Below are positions 8,940 to 17,724 of a stretch of 64,000 bases of DNA, piece after piece. The DNA is from Streptomyces koelreuteriae (GTDB taxonomy: Bacteria > Actinomycetota > Actinomycetes > Streptomycetales > Streptomycetaceae): positions 3,100,001 to 3,164,000 of the forward strand of contig NZ_CP075896.1 in assembly GCF_018604545.1 (NCBI RefSeq), given 5' to 3'. Made by a program: the position numbers and the translations under genes. Position 1 is the first letter of the stretch. Each line of letters opens with the position of its first letter. The notes below the pieces were generated by a model. It searched no databases. It had not been told where the DNA came from and worked only from the letters and a program-made list of their open reading frames with translations.

Positions 8940-9683
8940 TCACACCAGCCGTCGCGCCGTGGCCCACCTGGTCAGCTCGTGCCGGTTGGAGAGCTGGAGC
9001 TTGCGCAGGACCGCCGAGACATGCGACTCGACCGTCTTCACGGAGATGAACAGCTGCTTGGCTATCTCCTTGTACGCGTACCCCCGGGCGATGAGCCGCA
9101 GCACCTCGCGCTCGCGCTGCGTCAGCCGGTCCAGGTCCTCGTCGACCGGGGGAGCGTCCGTGGAGGCGAAGGCGTCGAGGACGAACCCGGCCAGCCGCGG
9201 GGAGAACACCGCGTCGCCCTCCTGGACGCGGAAGACGGAGTCGACGAGGTCCGTGCCGGTGATCGTCTTGGTGACATACCCGCGGGCCCCGCCGCGGATC
9301 ACGCCGATCACGTCCTCCGCCGCGTCCGACACGGACAGCGCGAGGAAGCGGACCGGCTGCTCGGGGTCGGCCATCAAGGGGGCGCAGCGGCGCAGTACCT
9401 CCACCCCGCCACCGCCCGGGAGATGCACGTCGAGGAGAACCACCTCGGGCCGGGTCGCGGTGATGACCGTGACCGCCTGGTCGACGTCCGCGGCCTCGCC
9501 GACGACCTCGACACCGGTCTGCTCGGTCTGCCCGATCTCGGCCTGGACCCCCGTACGGAACATGCGGTGGTCGTCGACGAGGACCACGCGCACCCGACGC
9601 CCGCCGGTGCCGCCGCCCGGCTCCCCGGGCCCGGCCGCCTCCGCCGCTCCCCCTGTACCGTTCGCCTCGGTCGGGTCGCTCAT
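8940..9683 (-). CDS. NarL/LuxR-family response regulator
   Basis: 247 aa. A receiver domain (VVLVDDHRMFRTG, phospho-acceptor in VVLLDVHLPG near residue 80, Lys in YVTKTI) is followed by a LuxR-type helix-turn-helix (LTQREREVLRLIARGYAYKEIA, then VKTVESHVSAVLRKL). The first 28 residues are a Gly/Glu-rich extension. Its ATG overlaps the stop of the kinase gene by four bases (ATGA), so the two are translationally coupled and form a two-component system. Confidence 0.94.
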   Translation of the reverse strand: MSDPTEANGTGGAAEAAGPGEPGGGTGGRRVRVVLVDDHRMFRTGVQAEIGQTEQTGVEVVGEAADVDQAVTVITATRPEVVLLDVHLPGGGGVEVLRRCAPLMADPEQPVRFLALSVSDAAEDVIGVIRGGARGYVTKTITGTDLVDSVFRVQEGDAVFSPRLAGFVLDAFASTDAPPVDEDLDRLTQREREVLRLIARGYAYKEIAKQLFISVKTVESHVSAVLRKLQLSNRHELTRWATARRLV

Positions 9684-10966
9684 GACGTCTTCTCCGCCCT
9701 CTCCATCTCCAGCTCGACCTCCGTGCCGCCGTCCGGCACCGCGCGCAGCCGCGCCGTGCCGCCGTGGCGCTCCATGCGGCCGATGATCGATTCTCTGACA
9801 CCCATGCGGTCGGCGGGTATCGAGTCGAGGTCGAAGCCGGGGCCGCGATCCCGGACGGACACGAAGACCGTCTTCCCCTCGACCTCGGCGTAGACCTGTA
9901 CGGCTCCGCCCTCGCCACCGTACTTGGCGGCGTTCACCATCGCTTCCCGCGCGGCCTGCATCTGTGCGCCGGTCCCCTCGTCGAGCGGGCAGTCCCCCAC
10001 CACCACGACTTCGATGGGCACGCCGTGCTTGTCCTCCACCTCGGCTGCGTTGCGCCGCACGGCGTCGGCGAGGGTGGTGGGTTCGTCGGCCTCGTCCTTG
10101 CCGGTGCCCTCGGGCTTGTAGAGCCAGGTGCGCAGGTCCCGCTCTTGGGCGCGGGCGAGGCGGCGCACCTCGCCCGCGTTCTCCGCGTTGCGCTGGATCA
10201 GGGTGAGGGTGTGCAGCACCGAGTCGTGGACATGGGCGGCGACCTCCGCGCGCTCCTGGGCGCGGATGCGCATCAGGCGCTCCTCGGAGAGGTCCTGCGT
10301 CATACGCACCAGATAGGGCCCGGCGAGAAGCGTGATCCCGACGAGGACCGCGAGGGCCGCCTGCAGGACGGAGCCGAGGTGGGCGGCGGAGCCCTGCAGG
10401 ACGAAGATGCCGGAGACACCGGCCGTCACCAGCAGCACCCCGCCCACCGCGCGCAGCAGCGTGACCGTGCGCCGGCGACGGCCGACCTCGACCCAGCGGG
10501 CGCGGCGGGCGTTGTCCGCCTGCCGCCAGACCAGGGCGACGCCCGCGCCGACGAGCACCGCCGGCCACAGGTACACCCGGGCCCCGCCGCTGAGGTTCAC
10601 ATTGCCCACGAACACCAGGGCCACGGCGACCATGAGCAGCAGGGCCACTATCTGGCCCTTGTCGGGTTTGCGGGCGACAAGCCTGCGGCGGCCGTCGGCC
10701 GAGGCCTCCGCGGCGGCCGGCGGCTTCTGCGCGTCGACTCCGCCGACGCCGAGCGGGACGAAGAACCAGAACGCGGCGTACAGCAGCGCACCGAGGCCGT
10801 CGGCCATGAACAGGCCGACGAACACGAGCCGCACCCAGACGACGGGCAGCCCGAGATGCCCGGCGAGCCCTCGCGCCACGCCACCGAGCCAGCGTCCGTC
10901 ACTGCTGCGGTAGAGCTTGCGCGGCGGCCGCGGTTCGGCGAGTGGCGCTGCTGCGGCTTCCGACAT
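9680..10966 (-). CDS. PspC-domain sensor histidine kinase
   Basis: 428 aa from the ATG at 10966; an upstream ATG at 11002 is in frame but would crowd the divergent promoter. Residues about 15-75 are a PspC domain (KLYRSSDGRWLGGVARGLA) with its membrane helix, followed by several more membrane segments. The HisKA_3-type dimerisation motif HVHDSVLHTLTLIQ contains the phospho-accepting His near residue 246, and the ATPase domain shows VNAAKYGG, DRGPGF and GMGV-like G boxes (RMGVRESIIGRM). It probably senses envelope stress and phosphorylates the coupled LuxR regulator. Confidence 0.93.
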   Translation of the reverse strand: MSEAAAAPLAEPRPPRKLYRSSDGRWLGGVARGLAGHLGLPVVWVRLVFVGLFMADGLGALLYAAFWFFVPLGVGGVDAQKPPAAAEASADGRRRLVARKPDKGQIVALLLMVAVALVFVGNVNLSGGARVYLWPAVLVGAGVALVWRQADNARRARWVEVGRRRRTVTLLRAVGGVLLVTAGVSGIFVLQGSAAHLGSVLQAALAVLVGITLLAGPYLVRMTQDLSEERLMRIRAQERAEVAAHVHDSVLHTLTLIQRNAENAGEVRRLARAQERDLRTWLYKPEGTGKDEADEPTTLADAVRRNAAEVEDKHGVPIEVVVVGDCPLDEGTGAQMQAAREAMVNAAKYGGEGGAVQVYAEVEGKTVFVSVRDRGPGFDLDSIPADRMGVRESIIGRMERHGGTARLRAVPDGGTEVELEMERAEKTS

Positions 10967-11144
10967 GCCATTGATGGTCACACGGCCGCAGGGCAGGAGC
11001 ATCAGGGTCGACCCCGGAGACTCCCCTGATCTCCGAACCCCGGCCCGTCGAACGCTTCCCGAGCCGTTCCTCAGGGCCGATATCAGGGTCCGGCCAGGGT
11101 CGTTCCGACTGCCGCGGCGGCGTCGCGCCCGTCACCATGGACTC

Positions 11145-12653
11145 ATGACCGATCACGAGCACGCCGCGACGGGTCCGGGACCCGGCTCCGGCCCGCGCCC
11201 CGCACCGGGCGCCGGGCCGCAGGACGCCGCGCCCACGGGCTCCCCCGCGCAGGGGCGTGCGGGCGCGGGAGAACAGGGAGGAGCTCCCGACACGGCCGAC
11301 GCGACCGGCGCGACCGGCCCTGCCGGGGAAACGGCCCCTCCCGGCGAGCCCGGCCAGCCCGGCCCTGCCGACGCGCCCGGCCCTCCCCGGGCGTTCCGCC
11401 GCGACCGCCGCCACAAGACCCTGGCCGGCGTCTGCTCCGGGCTCGGGCGGCAGTGCGACATGGACCCGGTGATCTTCCGCATCACGCTCGCGGTGCTCTC
11501 CGTGACCGGCGGCATCGGTCTGCTCTTCTACGGCTTCGTCTGGCTCCTCGTCCCGTACGAGGACGAGGAAGAGAACGAGGTGCGCAAGCTGCTGACCGGC
11601 CGGGTCGACGGCCAGGCCCTGACGGCCGTGCTGTTCGCGCTGGTCGGCTGCGGAGTGTTCCTGACCCTGCTGAACAACGGCGGAGTGCTGACCTTCGCCT
11701 TCGTCCTGTCCATACTCCTGGCCGGCTCCGGATTCTGGTCACGCCAGCGCGGCGCCCCCAGCCCCGACCCGCTGGCCGCCCAAGCCGTGGCCGACGCCCC
11801 ACCCGAACCCCAGGCGCCGCCGGTCTTCGTCACCGCCCCCTCCTGGTGGCGCGACCCCATCGTCAAGGACGGCACCCACATCGGCGGCACGGGCTATCTG
11901 TGGGGCCCCCGCGACGCCCGCGACCCGGATGTCGCGGCAGCCATCAACATCGGGCGCGGCACCCGGGCCGGCGGCCGCGAGGACATACCCGTCCCGCGCA
12001 CCCGGCCTCCCGAGCCGCGCGGCCCCCGCTGGATCGGCGGCTGGGTCTTCCTGCTGGCCCTGCTCGCAGGCGCCCTGGGCACCGACCTGACCTGGGAAAC
12101 GCACCCGCTGGGCACCAGCCTGCAGACGGGCCTGGCCTGCGCGCTCGCCGTCCTGGGCCTGGGCATAGCCGTCAGCGCCTTCCTGGGGCGGACAGGGGCG
12201 GGCTCGATCCTGCTGGCGGTCATCACGGCCGGGCTGCTCGCCGGGTCGGCGGCCCTGCCCAAGGACATCGGCACCCAGTGGGCCCGCACGACCTGGCGGC
12301 CCGCCTCGGTGGCAGACGTACGGGAGCAGTACGAACTGGGCACCGGCGTCGGCACCCTCGACCTGACCGGGCTGGACATGGCCGGGAGACAGACCGTGAC
12401 GACCAGCGCCGACGTGGGCATCGGCCGGGTGAAGGTGCTCGTGCCCGAGGACGTGACCGTGCGGCTGAGCGTCGACGTGGGGCTCGGCGACCTCCAGTTG
12501 CCGGGCGACGACACGAAGGACGTGGATGTGAAACCGGGCCAGCAGAAGGAGATCACCCTCTCCCCCGCCAAGGGTGTCGAGAGGTCCGGCACCATCGACC
12601 TGGACCTCCAGGTCGGCATGGGACAGGTGGAGGTGACCCGTGCTGCGTCATGA
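11145..12653 (+). CDS. PspC-domain membrane protein with LiaF-like C-terminus
   Basis: 502 aa from the ATG at 11145, divergent from the PspC histidine kinase. Residues 1-85 are a disordered Gly/Pro/Ala tail. A PspC domain follows (RRHKTLAGVCSGLGRQ), then several membrane helices. The C-terminal 130 residues repeat the G-V/I-G-x-L/V-x-V pattern (YELGTGVGTLDLTG, ADVGIGRVKVLVP, VDVGLGDLQLPG) typical of the LiaF/toastrack beta fold. A role in the same envelope-stress circuit as the neighbouring kinase is inferred from the shared PspC domain and divergent arrangement. Confidence 0.88.
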   Translation: MTDHEHAATGPGPGSGPRPAPGAGPQDAAPTGSPAQGRAGAGEQGGAPDTADATGATGPAGETAPPGEPGQPGPADAPGPPRAFRRDRRHKTLAGVCSGLGRQCDMDPVIFRITLAVLSVTGGIGLLFYGFVWLLVPYEDEEENEVRKLLTGRVDGQALTAVLFALVGCGVFLTLLNNGGVLTFAFVLSILLAGSGFWSRQRGAPSPDPLAAQAVADAPPEPQAPPVFVTAPSWWRDPIVKDGTHIGGTGYLWGPRDARDPDVAAAINIGRGTRAGGREDIPVPRTRPPEPRGPRWIGGWVFLLALLAGALGTDLTWETHPLGTSLQTGLACALAVLGLGIAVSAFLGRTGAGSILLAVITAGLLAGSAALPKDIGTQWARTTWRPASVADVREQYELGTGVGTLDLTGLDMAGRQTVTTSADVGIGRVKVLVPEDVTVRLSVDVGLGDLQLPGDDTKDVDVKPGQQKEITLSPAKGVERSGTIDLDLQVGMGQVEVTRAAS

Positions 12654-12858
12654 GCCCCGGCCCGGAACGCTGGTCGCCGGTGTCGTTCTCGTCCTGACGG
12701 GCGTCCTGTACGCCGGTGATGCGGGCGGCGCCTGGGAGATCCCGTGGTTCCTGGCGATCCCCCTTGTCACGGGCGGACTGTGCCTGGCCGGCGCGGTGGC
12801 GTTCCTGACGGGCCGCCTGCGCCGGCGCCGCACGACGGGCCGGACCGCCACCGACTAG
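12640..12858 (+). CDS. small two-helix membrane protein
   Basis: 72 aa starting at a GTG that overlaps the end of the PspC gene by 14 bp, so it is very probably co-translated. Two hydrophobic segments (LVAGVVLVLTGVLYAG and PLVTGGLCLAGAVAFL) are followed by an Arg-rich tail. The function is unknown. Confidence 0.8.
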   Translation: MLRHEPRPGTLVAGVVLVLTGVLYAGDAGGAWEIPWFLAIPLVTGGLCLAGAVAFLTGRLRRRRTTGRTATD

Positions 12859-12932
12859 CCACCGACGCCCCGGGCTTCCGGACGCCTCGGGCTCCGGGCT
12901 CTGGGCTGCGGCCCCCGGCCCCCGGCTATCGG

Positions 12933-13460
12933 CTATCGGTACTCCCGCCTCTGCCGTCGTCGCGACCTCAGGGCCGCGTCCACGGACAGCAGGGGGGCGC
13001 CCGCCAGGACGAGGGGTGTCCAGGCCATGAGGTAGGCGAGGTCGTTGCCGTAGTAGTAGGGATCGGAGGCCCAGCTCACGGTCAGCCACAGGCTGAGGGA
13101 GATCAGCGCGCCGCCGAGTGCGGCCAGACGGGCGAGCACGCCGAGCAGGGTGCCGATGCCGACGGCCAGTTCGCCGAAGGCGATGGCGTAGCCAAAGCCG
13201 ACCGGGCTCTTCAGGGAGAGGTCGACCAGGGCGGGAATGGCGGAGGAGTCGCGGACGGCGCGCATCATGTCGCCGATCGACCCGGCGCCGGAGTCCTTCA
13301 TGAAGGCGCTGTCGGTGAGTTTGTCCAGGCCGGCGTAGATGAAGGTGACGCCGAGGAAGATGCGCAGAGGAAGGAGGGCGTAGCGGCCGAGGGTGTCCCG
13401 CCAACCTCCGTCACCGCGGTAGTGGGGGCCGTTCGTGTCCGTACGCATACTGTGAGTCAT
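12933..13460 (-). CDS. DoxX-family membrane protein
   Basis: 175 aa with four membrane helices and the DoxX signature LPLRIFLGVTFIYAGLDKL, then FGELAVGIGTLLGVLARLAALGG. The family includes thiosulfate:quinone oxidoreductase subunits and redox-linked membrane proteins; the substrate here is unknown. It is convergent with the small membrane protein; the 74-bp gap carries a short GGCTATC tandem repeat (12922-12936). The ATG at 13448 is an alternative start. Confidence 0.85.
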   Translation of the reverse strand: MTHSMRTDTNGPHYRGDGGWRDTLGRYALLPLRIFLGVTFIYAGLDKLTDSAFMKDSGAGSIGDMMRAVRDSSAIPALVDLSLKSPVGFGYAIAFGELAVGIGTLLGVLARLAALGGALISLSLWLTVSWASDPYYYGNDLAYLMAWTPLVLAGAPLLSVDAALRSRRRQRREYR

Positions 13461-13597
13461 CGCTGCAAGCCGCCTCTCGCCGCCGGTGCCGAGACCCCCT
13501 CAACAGACCATACGTACGACAAACAGACCGCGCTCAACCCTGTCTGTCCCCAATTGTTGCCCGTTGTTGCCCGACCGCCGGAGCCGGCGGGCAGCCG

Positions 13598-14980
13598 TCA
13601 CTCCGTCACATCAACGGCGTACCGGTTCGTCTCCACGCCCGCCGCCGTGACCACCTGCACGTCCACCCGCCCCGGTTCGACATCCGCCGGCACCGGCACC
13701 GTCAGCAGGGTGTCCGCCGGGTTGCTGAAGCCGCCGGGTACCGGTACCAGGGGCACGTGGACGTGCACGGCACCCACCCGGACGACCATCCGGGCCAGCC
13801 GGTCGGCACCCTGCGCGCCCGGCGGCACGAAGCCGGCGCCCCGGATCTCGATGTCGTCGCCCGTGCGGATCGGCCCGTCGAGGTCGCCCGCCTCCCGGGC
13901 CCGGACCACGGAGAGGATGACCGGCCGGCCGCCCTCGGCGTACTTGCCGGCCAGATAGGTCGCGGCCGACACCAGGACCACCACCGCGAGACCCCACGGC
14001 AGGTCCGGCAACTGGTCCGGGCGCCTGGCCAGCCGCACCGCCGCGAAGACCAGGGCGACAGCGCTGATGACGACGTACTGGATGTCGGCGAAGGTGCCCC
14101 GGCCCGCGTCGTCGGTCAGCAGGTCGGCGGCGCGCGGCCGGTCGGCGCGCACCTTCTGCAGCCGTTGTCCCAGGACCCGCAGCCCGACCACCCGCCGTAC
14201 GAGCACGGCGATCCCGCACACCACGGCGAGCACGGTCACGACCCCGGCGCCGCGGGCGAGTTCCAGCCCGGAGATCAGCGCGTCCCGCTCCGGGTGCCGG
14301 GAGGCGGCAGCCAGCCGCCCCACCAGGACGAGCACCGCGTAGGCCACGAACAGCACCCACGCGGCGGCGACCGTGCGGGAGGTCGACAGGCGGTTGTCCT
14401 CGCCGATCACAGGGGCCAGCGCACCGCCCTTCGACCGGTGGAACCAGGACGCCGCGGTCACCCCCGCGGCCACCACCAGCGCCGCGGCCAGCCCGGCCGT
14501 ACGCGCCGCCGTCCAGCCCGCGCCGACCGCGGTGAGGCACTGGCCGAGCAGCAACAGCACGACGGCCGCCCACACCACACCCGCCGTGCGGCGCCACAGT
14601 CCCGTCAGCCAGGCGTGGCCCTCGGCCCGGCCGCGCTCGGCGACGAGTTCCGCGGACTGCGCAAGTTCCTCCGAGACCCAACTGCGGGATGCCGTGGCGG
14701 AGTGGGCCACCGCGGCCGGCAGCCCCTGCCCGGCCGCGAACTCGTCGCATCTGCGCAGGAACGCGGCGACGGCCCGCCGGTGCCCCTCACGCGCCCCGTG
14801 CGGGCAGTCCCCGCAGGCGCACCCGCCTTCGTGAGCGGTGCCGTGAGCACCACCCAGAGCAGTGCCGTGAGTACTCCCATAGGCACTGCCGTGTCCACTC
14901 GCGTACCGGCCCGCATACGCTCCCGCGTCCGCGTACCCACCCGCGTCCGCGCCGCCCTGCCCCGTCTCGCGCACCGCCAC
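13598..14980 (-). CDS. multi-pass membrane protein with His/Gly-rich N-terminus
   Basis: 460 aa of unrecognised function. Residues 1-60 are a Gly/Ala/Tyr/His repeat (AYGSTHGTALGGAHGTAHEGG-like units) ending in a cysteine pair (CACGDCPH) that could bind metal. Then come a soluble helical part (about 60-130), six or more membrane helices (about 135-350) and a beta-rich C-terminus with an IPT-like look (DDIEIRGAGFVPPGAQG ... VDVQVVTAAGVETNRY) predicted outside the membrane. The DNA behind the N-terminal repeat (14830-14960) is repetitive. Confidence 0.72.
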   Translation of the reverse strand: MAVRETGQGGADAGGYADAGAYAGRYASGHGSAYGSTHGTALGGAHGTAHEGGCACGDCPHGAREGHRRAVAAFLRRCDEFAAGQGLPAAVAHSATASRSWVSEELAQSAELVAERGRAEGHAWLTGLWRRTAGVVWAAVVLLLLGQCLTAVGAGWTAARTAGLAAALVVAAGVTAASWFHRSKGGALAPVIGEDNRLSTSRTVAAAWVLFVAYAVLVLVGRLAAASRHPERDALISGLELARGAGVVTVLAVVCGIAVLVRRVVGLRVLGQRLQKVRADRPRAADLLTDDAGRGTFADIQYVVISAVALVFAAVRLARRPDQLPDLPWGLAVVVLVSAATYLAGKYAEGGRPVILSVVRAREAGDLDGPIRTGDDIEIRGAGFVPPGAQGADRLARMVVRVGAVHVHVPLVPVPGGFSNPADTLLTVPVPADVEPGRVDVQVVTAAGVETNRYAVDVTE

Positions 14981-15107
14981 GTCCGACGCCCGCCTTCCCG
15001 CGACCCAACCACCGTCGGCCTTCCGGACCCCGGAAGACCGCTGTACAACTCCCCTGCGACGACAGCGAATTGTCCCCTACACCAGGCGGTTCACGTCCGC
15101 TCGGTCT

Positions 15108-15144
15108 GGTCAACACGGGTGAATTTCAGCGGGCCGTGTTGACC
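15108..15144 (+). promoter_or_regulatory. 11-bp inverted repeat in the divergent promoter region
   Basis: GGTCAACACGG and CCGTGTTGACC are perfect inverted copies separated by 15 bases, 19 bp upstream of the DUF4429 start. The right arm contains TTGACC, which could double as a -35 box. It could be an operator or an mRNA hairpin. Confidence 0.55.
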
Positions 15145-15163
15145 TGGCTGGGAGAATTCCCCT

Positions 15164-16054
15164 ATGGCCGAGATCATCCAGCGTGACGGGACCTGGGCCT
15201 TCGACGGCGAAACGGTCCGGATCACGCCCGGTCTGCACCGCTCCGTACCGCTGTTCCGGCAGACGTACGGGGAGATCGCCGTGCCGCTCGAGGCGGTCTC
15301 GAGTGTCGCCCTCGAACCCGAACGCAGGCGCGGACGGCTGCGGTTGCGGCTGCGGGAGGGCGCGGACCCCCTGCTCCAGGCGACGGGCGGGCGGCTGCCG
15401 GAGGTGGCCGATCCGTACCGGCTGACGGTGGACGCGGACCGGACGGGGGTCGCCGAGTACGTCGCCGAGGAGATCCGCCGCGCGCTGCTCCTGGACCGGA
15501 TCCCGAAGGCACCGGTGAAGGCCTATCTGCTGCCGGGACCGCCGGTCCCGGTGTCGGTCCGTTCGTCCGACGGGACGGTCTCCTTCGACGGCAGCCGGGT
15601 ACGGATCGACTGGGCCGACACCTCCGAGCGGGTCAAACGCGCCACCGGCCCGCGCATCATCACCCTGGGTGAGCTGGTCCGGGTCGAGTGGCTGCCGAAC
15701 TCCGGCCACGAGGACGGCCTCCTGCGCTTCGTGACCCGCGAGACGGTGGTCTCGAAACTGCCGCCGGAGAAGGATCCGTACGCCCTGGACCTGTGGGGCA
15801 GCCCCCGCCGCGATCTGCTCACGGCACTCGTCGCCACGGCGGTCACGGCCCGGCTGCCCCACCCGTCCACCGAAGCCGCGCACGACATGTCCGCCCACTG
15901 TCCGCCCGCCTCCGAGCACCACGACGAGCACCATGACAAGCACCACGACGTACTGCTGCGCCGCCTGCGCGAACTGGGCCGGTTGCACCGGGACGGGGTG
16001 CTCACGGACGAGGAGTTCTCGAGGACGAAAGCAGTGGTGCTCCGCGGCTTCTGA
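15164..16054 (+). CDS. DUF4429 protein with C-terminal SHOCT domain
   Basis: 296 aa. It has two tandem DUF4429 beta modules, each opening with a D/S-G-T-(W/V)-x-F-D-G motif (RDGTWAFDGETVRI at residue 6, SDGTVSFDGSRVRI near 132). A His-rich spacer (HHDEHHDKHHD, about 248-258) follows, and a SHOCT helix pair closes the protein (LRELGRLHRDGVLTDEEF). SHOCT domains are thought to mediate oligomerisation. The His-rich spacer could bind metal. The function is unknown; it is divergent from the membrane protein gene at 14980. Confidence 0.88.
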   Translation: MAEIIQRDGTWAFDGETVRITPGLHRSVPLFRQTYGEIAVPLEAVSSVALEPERRRGRLRLRLREGADPLLQATGGRLPEVADPYRLTVDADRTGVAEYVAEEIRRALLLDRIPKAPVKAYLLPGPPVPVSVRSSDGTVSFDGSRVRIDWADTSERVKRATGPRIITLGELVRVEWLPNSGHEDGLLRFVTRETVVSKLPPEKDPYALDLWGSPRRDLLTALVATAVTARLPHPSTEAAHDMSAHCPPASEHHDEHHDKHHDVLLRRLRELGRLHRDGVLTDEEFSRTKAVVLRGF

Positions 16055-16097
16055 CACCAGCGGCACGCCCCACAGCCACAGCCGCAGCCACGACCGC

Positions 16098-16892
16098 CTA
16101 ACTCAGCAGATCCGGCTCACTCCGGCTGACGTCCTGCCACATCGGCTGGTAGTTGATCCACGCCACCAGGTCGCCGCCCAACTGCTCCCGCGTCGCCACC
16201 GCCATCCGGTGGTCGATGCGGACCGGCCGCCCGGCCGCCTGCGCCGTGAGCTGCACCTGGCAGGACCGTTCCATCGACACGAACCACCAGGCCGCCGCGT
16301 CCACCGAGTCGCCGACGGTCAGCAGGCCGTGGTTGCGCAGCACAAGTGCCTTGCGGGAGCCGAGCGCGGTCGCGATGCGCCGGCCCTCCTCGGCGTCGAC
16401 GGAGACCCCGGTGTAGGCGTCGTAGAGGACGTGGTCCTCGTAGAACGCGCAGCTCTCCTGGGTGATCGGCTCCAGCAGTTCGCCGAGGGCCGCGAGCGCC
16501 CGGCCGTGCACCGAGTGGCAGTGGGCGACGGCGACCACGTCGGGGCGGGCCGCGTGCACCTGGGCGTGCACGGTGAACGCGGCCTGGTTGACGTGGTAGC
16601 GGCCCTCGACGACCTGGCCGTCCTGGTTGGCGAGCACCAGGTCGCTCACGGTGACGTGCCGGAAGGGCAGCCCGAACGGGTTGACCCAGAAGCAGTCGGT
16701 GTACTCCGGGTCGCGGGCGGTGATGTGCCCGGACACACCGTCCTCGAAGCCGAGCCGCCCGAAGATCCTCAGGGCGCCCGCGAGCCGTTCCTTGCGGTGC
16801 AGTCGTTCGTCCTCGACCGACTCGTGCATGGGCGGCATCGCGAACCGCAGCCGGTCGGTGGGCAGCGGCAGGGGCGGGGTGGGCCCGTGCAT
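16098..16892 (-). CDS. class II aldolase/adducin family protein
   Basis: 264 aa from the ATG at 16892, four bases after GGAGG. It has the fold signatures of class II (zinc) aldolases: GHITARDPE, the metal-binding HCHSVHGRAL and the third histidine in RNHGLLTVG, plus the family acid in ITQESCAFYEDH. These enzymes cleave phosphorylated sugars (fuculose- or ribulose-phosphate) or act as epimerases; the substrate here is unknown. It stands alone, with a candidate mobile element upstream. Confidence 0.88.
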   Translation of the reverse strand: MHGPTPPLPLPTDRLRFAMPPMHESVEDERLHRKERLAGALRIFGRLGFEDGVSGHITARDPEYTDCFWVNPFGLPFRHVTVSDLVLANQDGQVVEGRYHVNQAAFTVHAQVHAARPDVVAVAHCHSVHGRALAALGELLEPITQESCAFYEDHVLYDAYTGVSVDAEEGRRIATALGSRKALVLRNHGLLTVGDSVDAAAWWFVSMERSCQVQLTAQAAGRPVRIDHRMAVATREQLGGDLVAWINYQPMWQDVSRSEPDLLS

Positions 16893-17031
16893 AGGTCCTC
16901 CAGCGCTGTTTCTTCGTACGGGGCGGAAGCTACCGCCGGTGGGGCCGGGATGAACAGAACCGTTTCGTAAAGATGAAACGAGCGCCCCTGAAAGCACCCC
17001 ATGCGCACCCTTTCGCCCCCGGTCTCCCCTG

Positions 17032-17194
17032 GGGGCCGTCTAGTGGATCTCCGCAGCGTCGCGACGCCCGGCACGCCCGCTCGCCGCACGGCGCGAATGG
17101 CCAGGTGGCTCCGCCACATGACCCTCCGCACCGCACGCCGATCGCACGCACGGAACGCCGCTCCTTCTCCTGCGGAGATCCACTAGACGGCCCC
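17032..17194. mobile_element. 163-bp MITE-like element with 25-bp perfect inverted ends
   Basis: Bases 17032-17056 (GGGGCCGTCTAGTGGATCTC then CGCAG) recur as an exact reverse complement at 17170-17194. The 113-bp interior has no open frame that looks like a protein. It sits between two divergent genes, so it is not a shared terminator. Short length, long perfect ends and lack of a transposase fit a miniature inverted-repeat element. I could not define a target duplication with confidence. A long RNA hairpin or operator array is the alternative. Confidence 0.6.
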
Positions 17195-17247
17195 TACCCC
17201 ACGAATAGCCGACAGAAGATGTCGGATTTCGGCGCCACACTCTCCGT

Positions 17248-17721
17248 ATGACAGCGAACTGGGCGGCTTTCGCCACCGTCGAACCGGACCTGGCCGACAC
17301 GGTCGAGAAGCGCTTCGGCGCCTATACCCACCACGTCCTCGCCACCCTCCGCAAGGACGGTTCGCCCCGCACCAGCGGCCTGGAGGTGCGGTTCCTGAAC
17401 GGTGAGCTGTGGCTCGGCATGATGCCGGACTCGGTGAAGGCACTGGACCTGCGCCGCGACCCGCGCTTCGCGCTCCAGGCGAACACCGGGGAGGGCACGC
17501 GCATGGGCGGCGGCGACGTCCGGATCAGCGGCCGGGCGATCGAGGTCGACGATGCGCAGACCAAGGCCGGATACGTCGAAGAGGTGGAACCGCCGGAGCC
17601 GTTCCACCTCTTCCGCACCGAGCTGACGGAGGTCGTGCGGACCTACGTCGAGGACGACACGTACCTCGTCGTCCAGGTCTGGACGCCCGGCAATCCCCTG
17701 CGCACCGTCAAGCGCACCTAG
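17248..17721 (+). CDS. pyridoxamine 5'-phosphate oxidase-like flavin/F420 protein
   Basis: 157 aa split-barrel protein: HHVLATLRKDGSPRTSGLEV, LWLGMMPDSVKALDLRRDPR and GDVRISGRAIEV are typical of small PNPOx-like proteins that bind FMN or F420. The substrate is unknown. It is convergent with guaA, with only 3 bp between stops. Confidence 0.85.
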   Translation: MTANWAAFATVEPDLADTVEKRFGAYTHHVLATLRKDGSPRTSGLEVRFLNGELWLGMMPDSVKALDLRRDPRFALQANTGEGTRMGGGDVRISGRAIEVDDAQTKAGYVEEVEPPEPFHLFRTELTEVVRTYVEDDTYLVVQVWTPGNPLRTVKRT

Positions 17722-17724
17722 GGG

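Noticed and set aside
13507..13537. Promoter for the DoxX gene (TTGAGC and TATGGT on the minus strand)
   Set aside because: Spacing is 19 bp and the boxes are weak; not strong enough to list.
17032..17194. Reading the long inverted repeat as a terminator
   Set aside because: Flanking genes diverge, so no transcript ends there; the 113-bp loop is also far too long.
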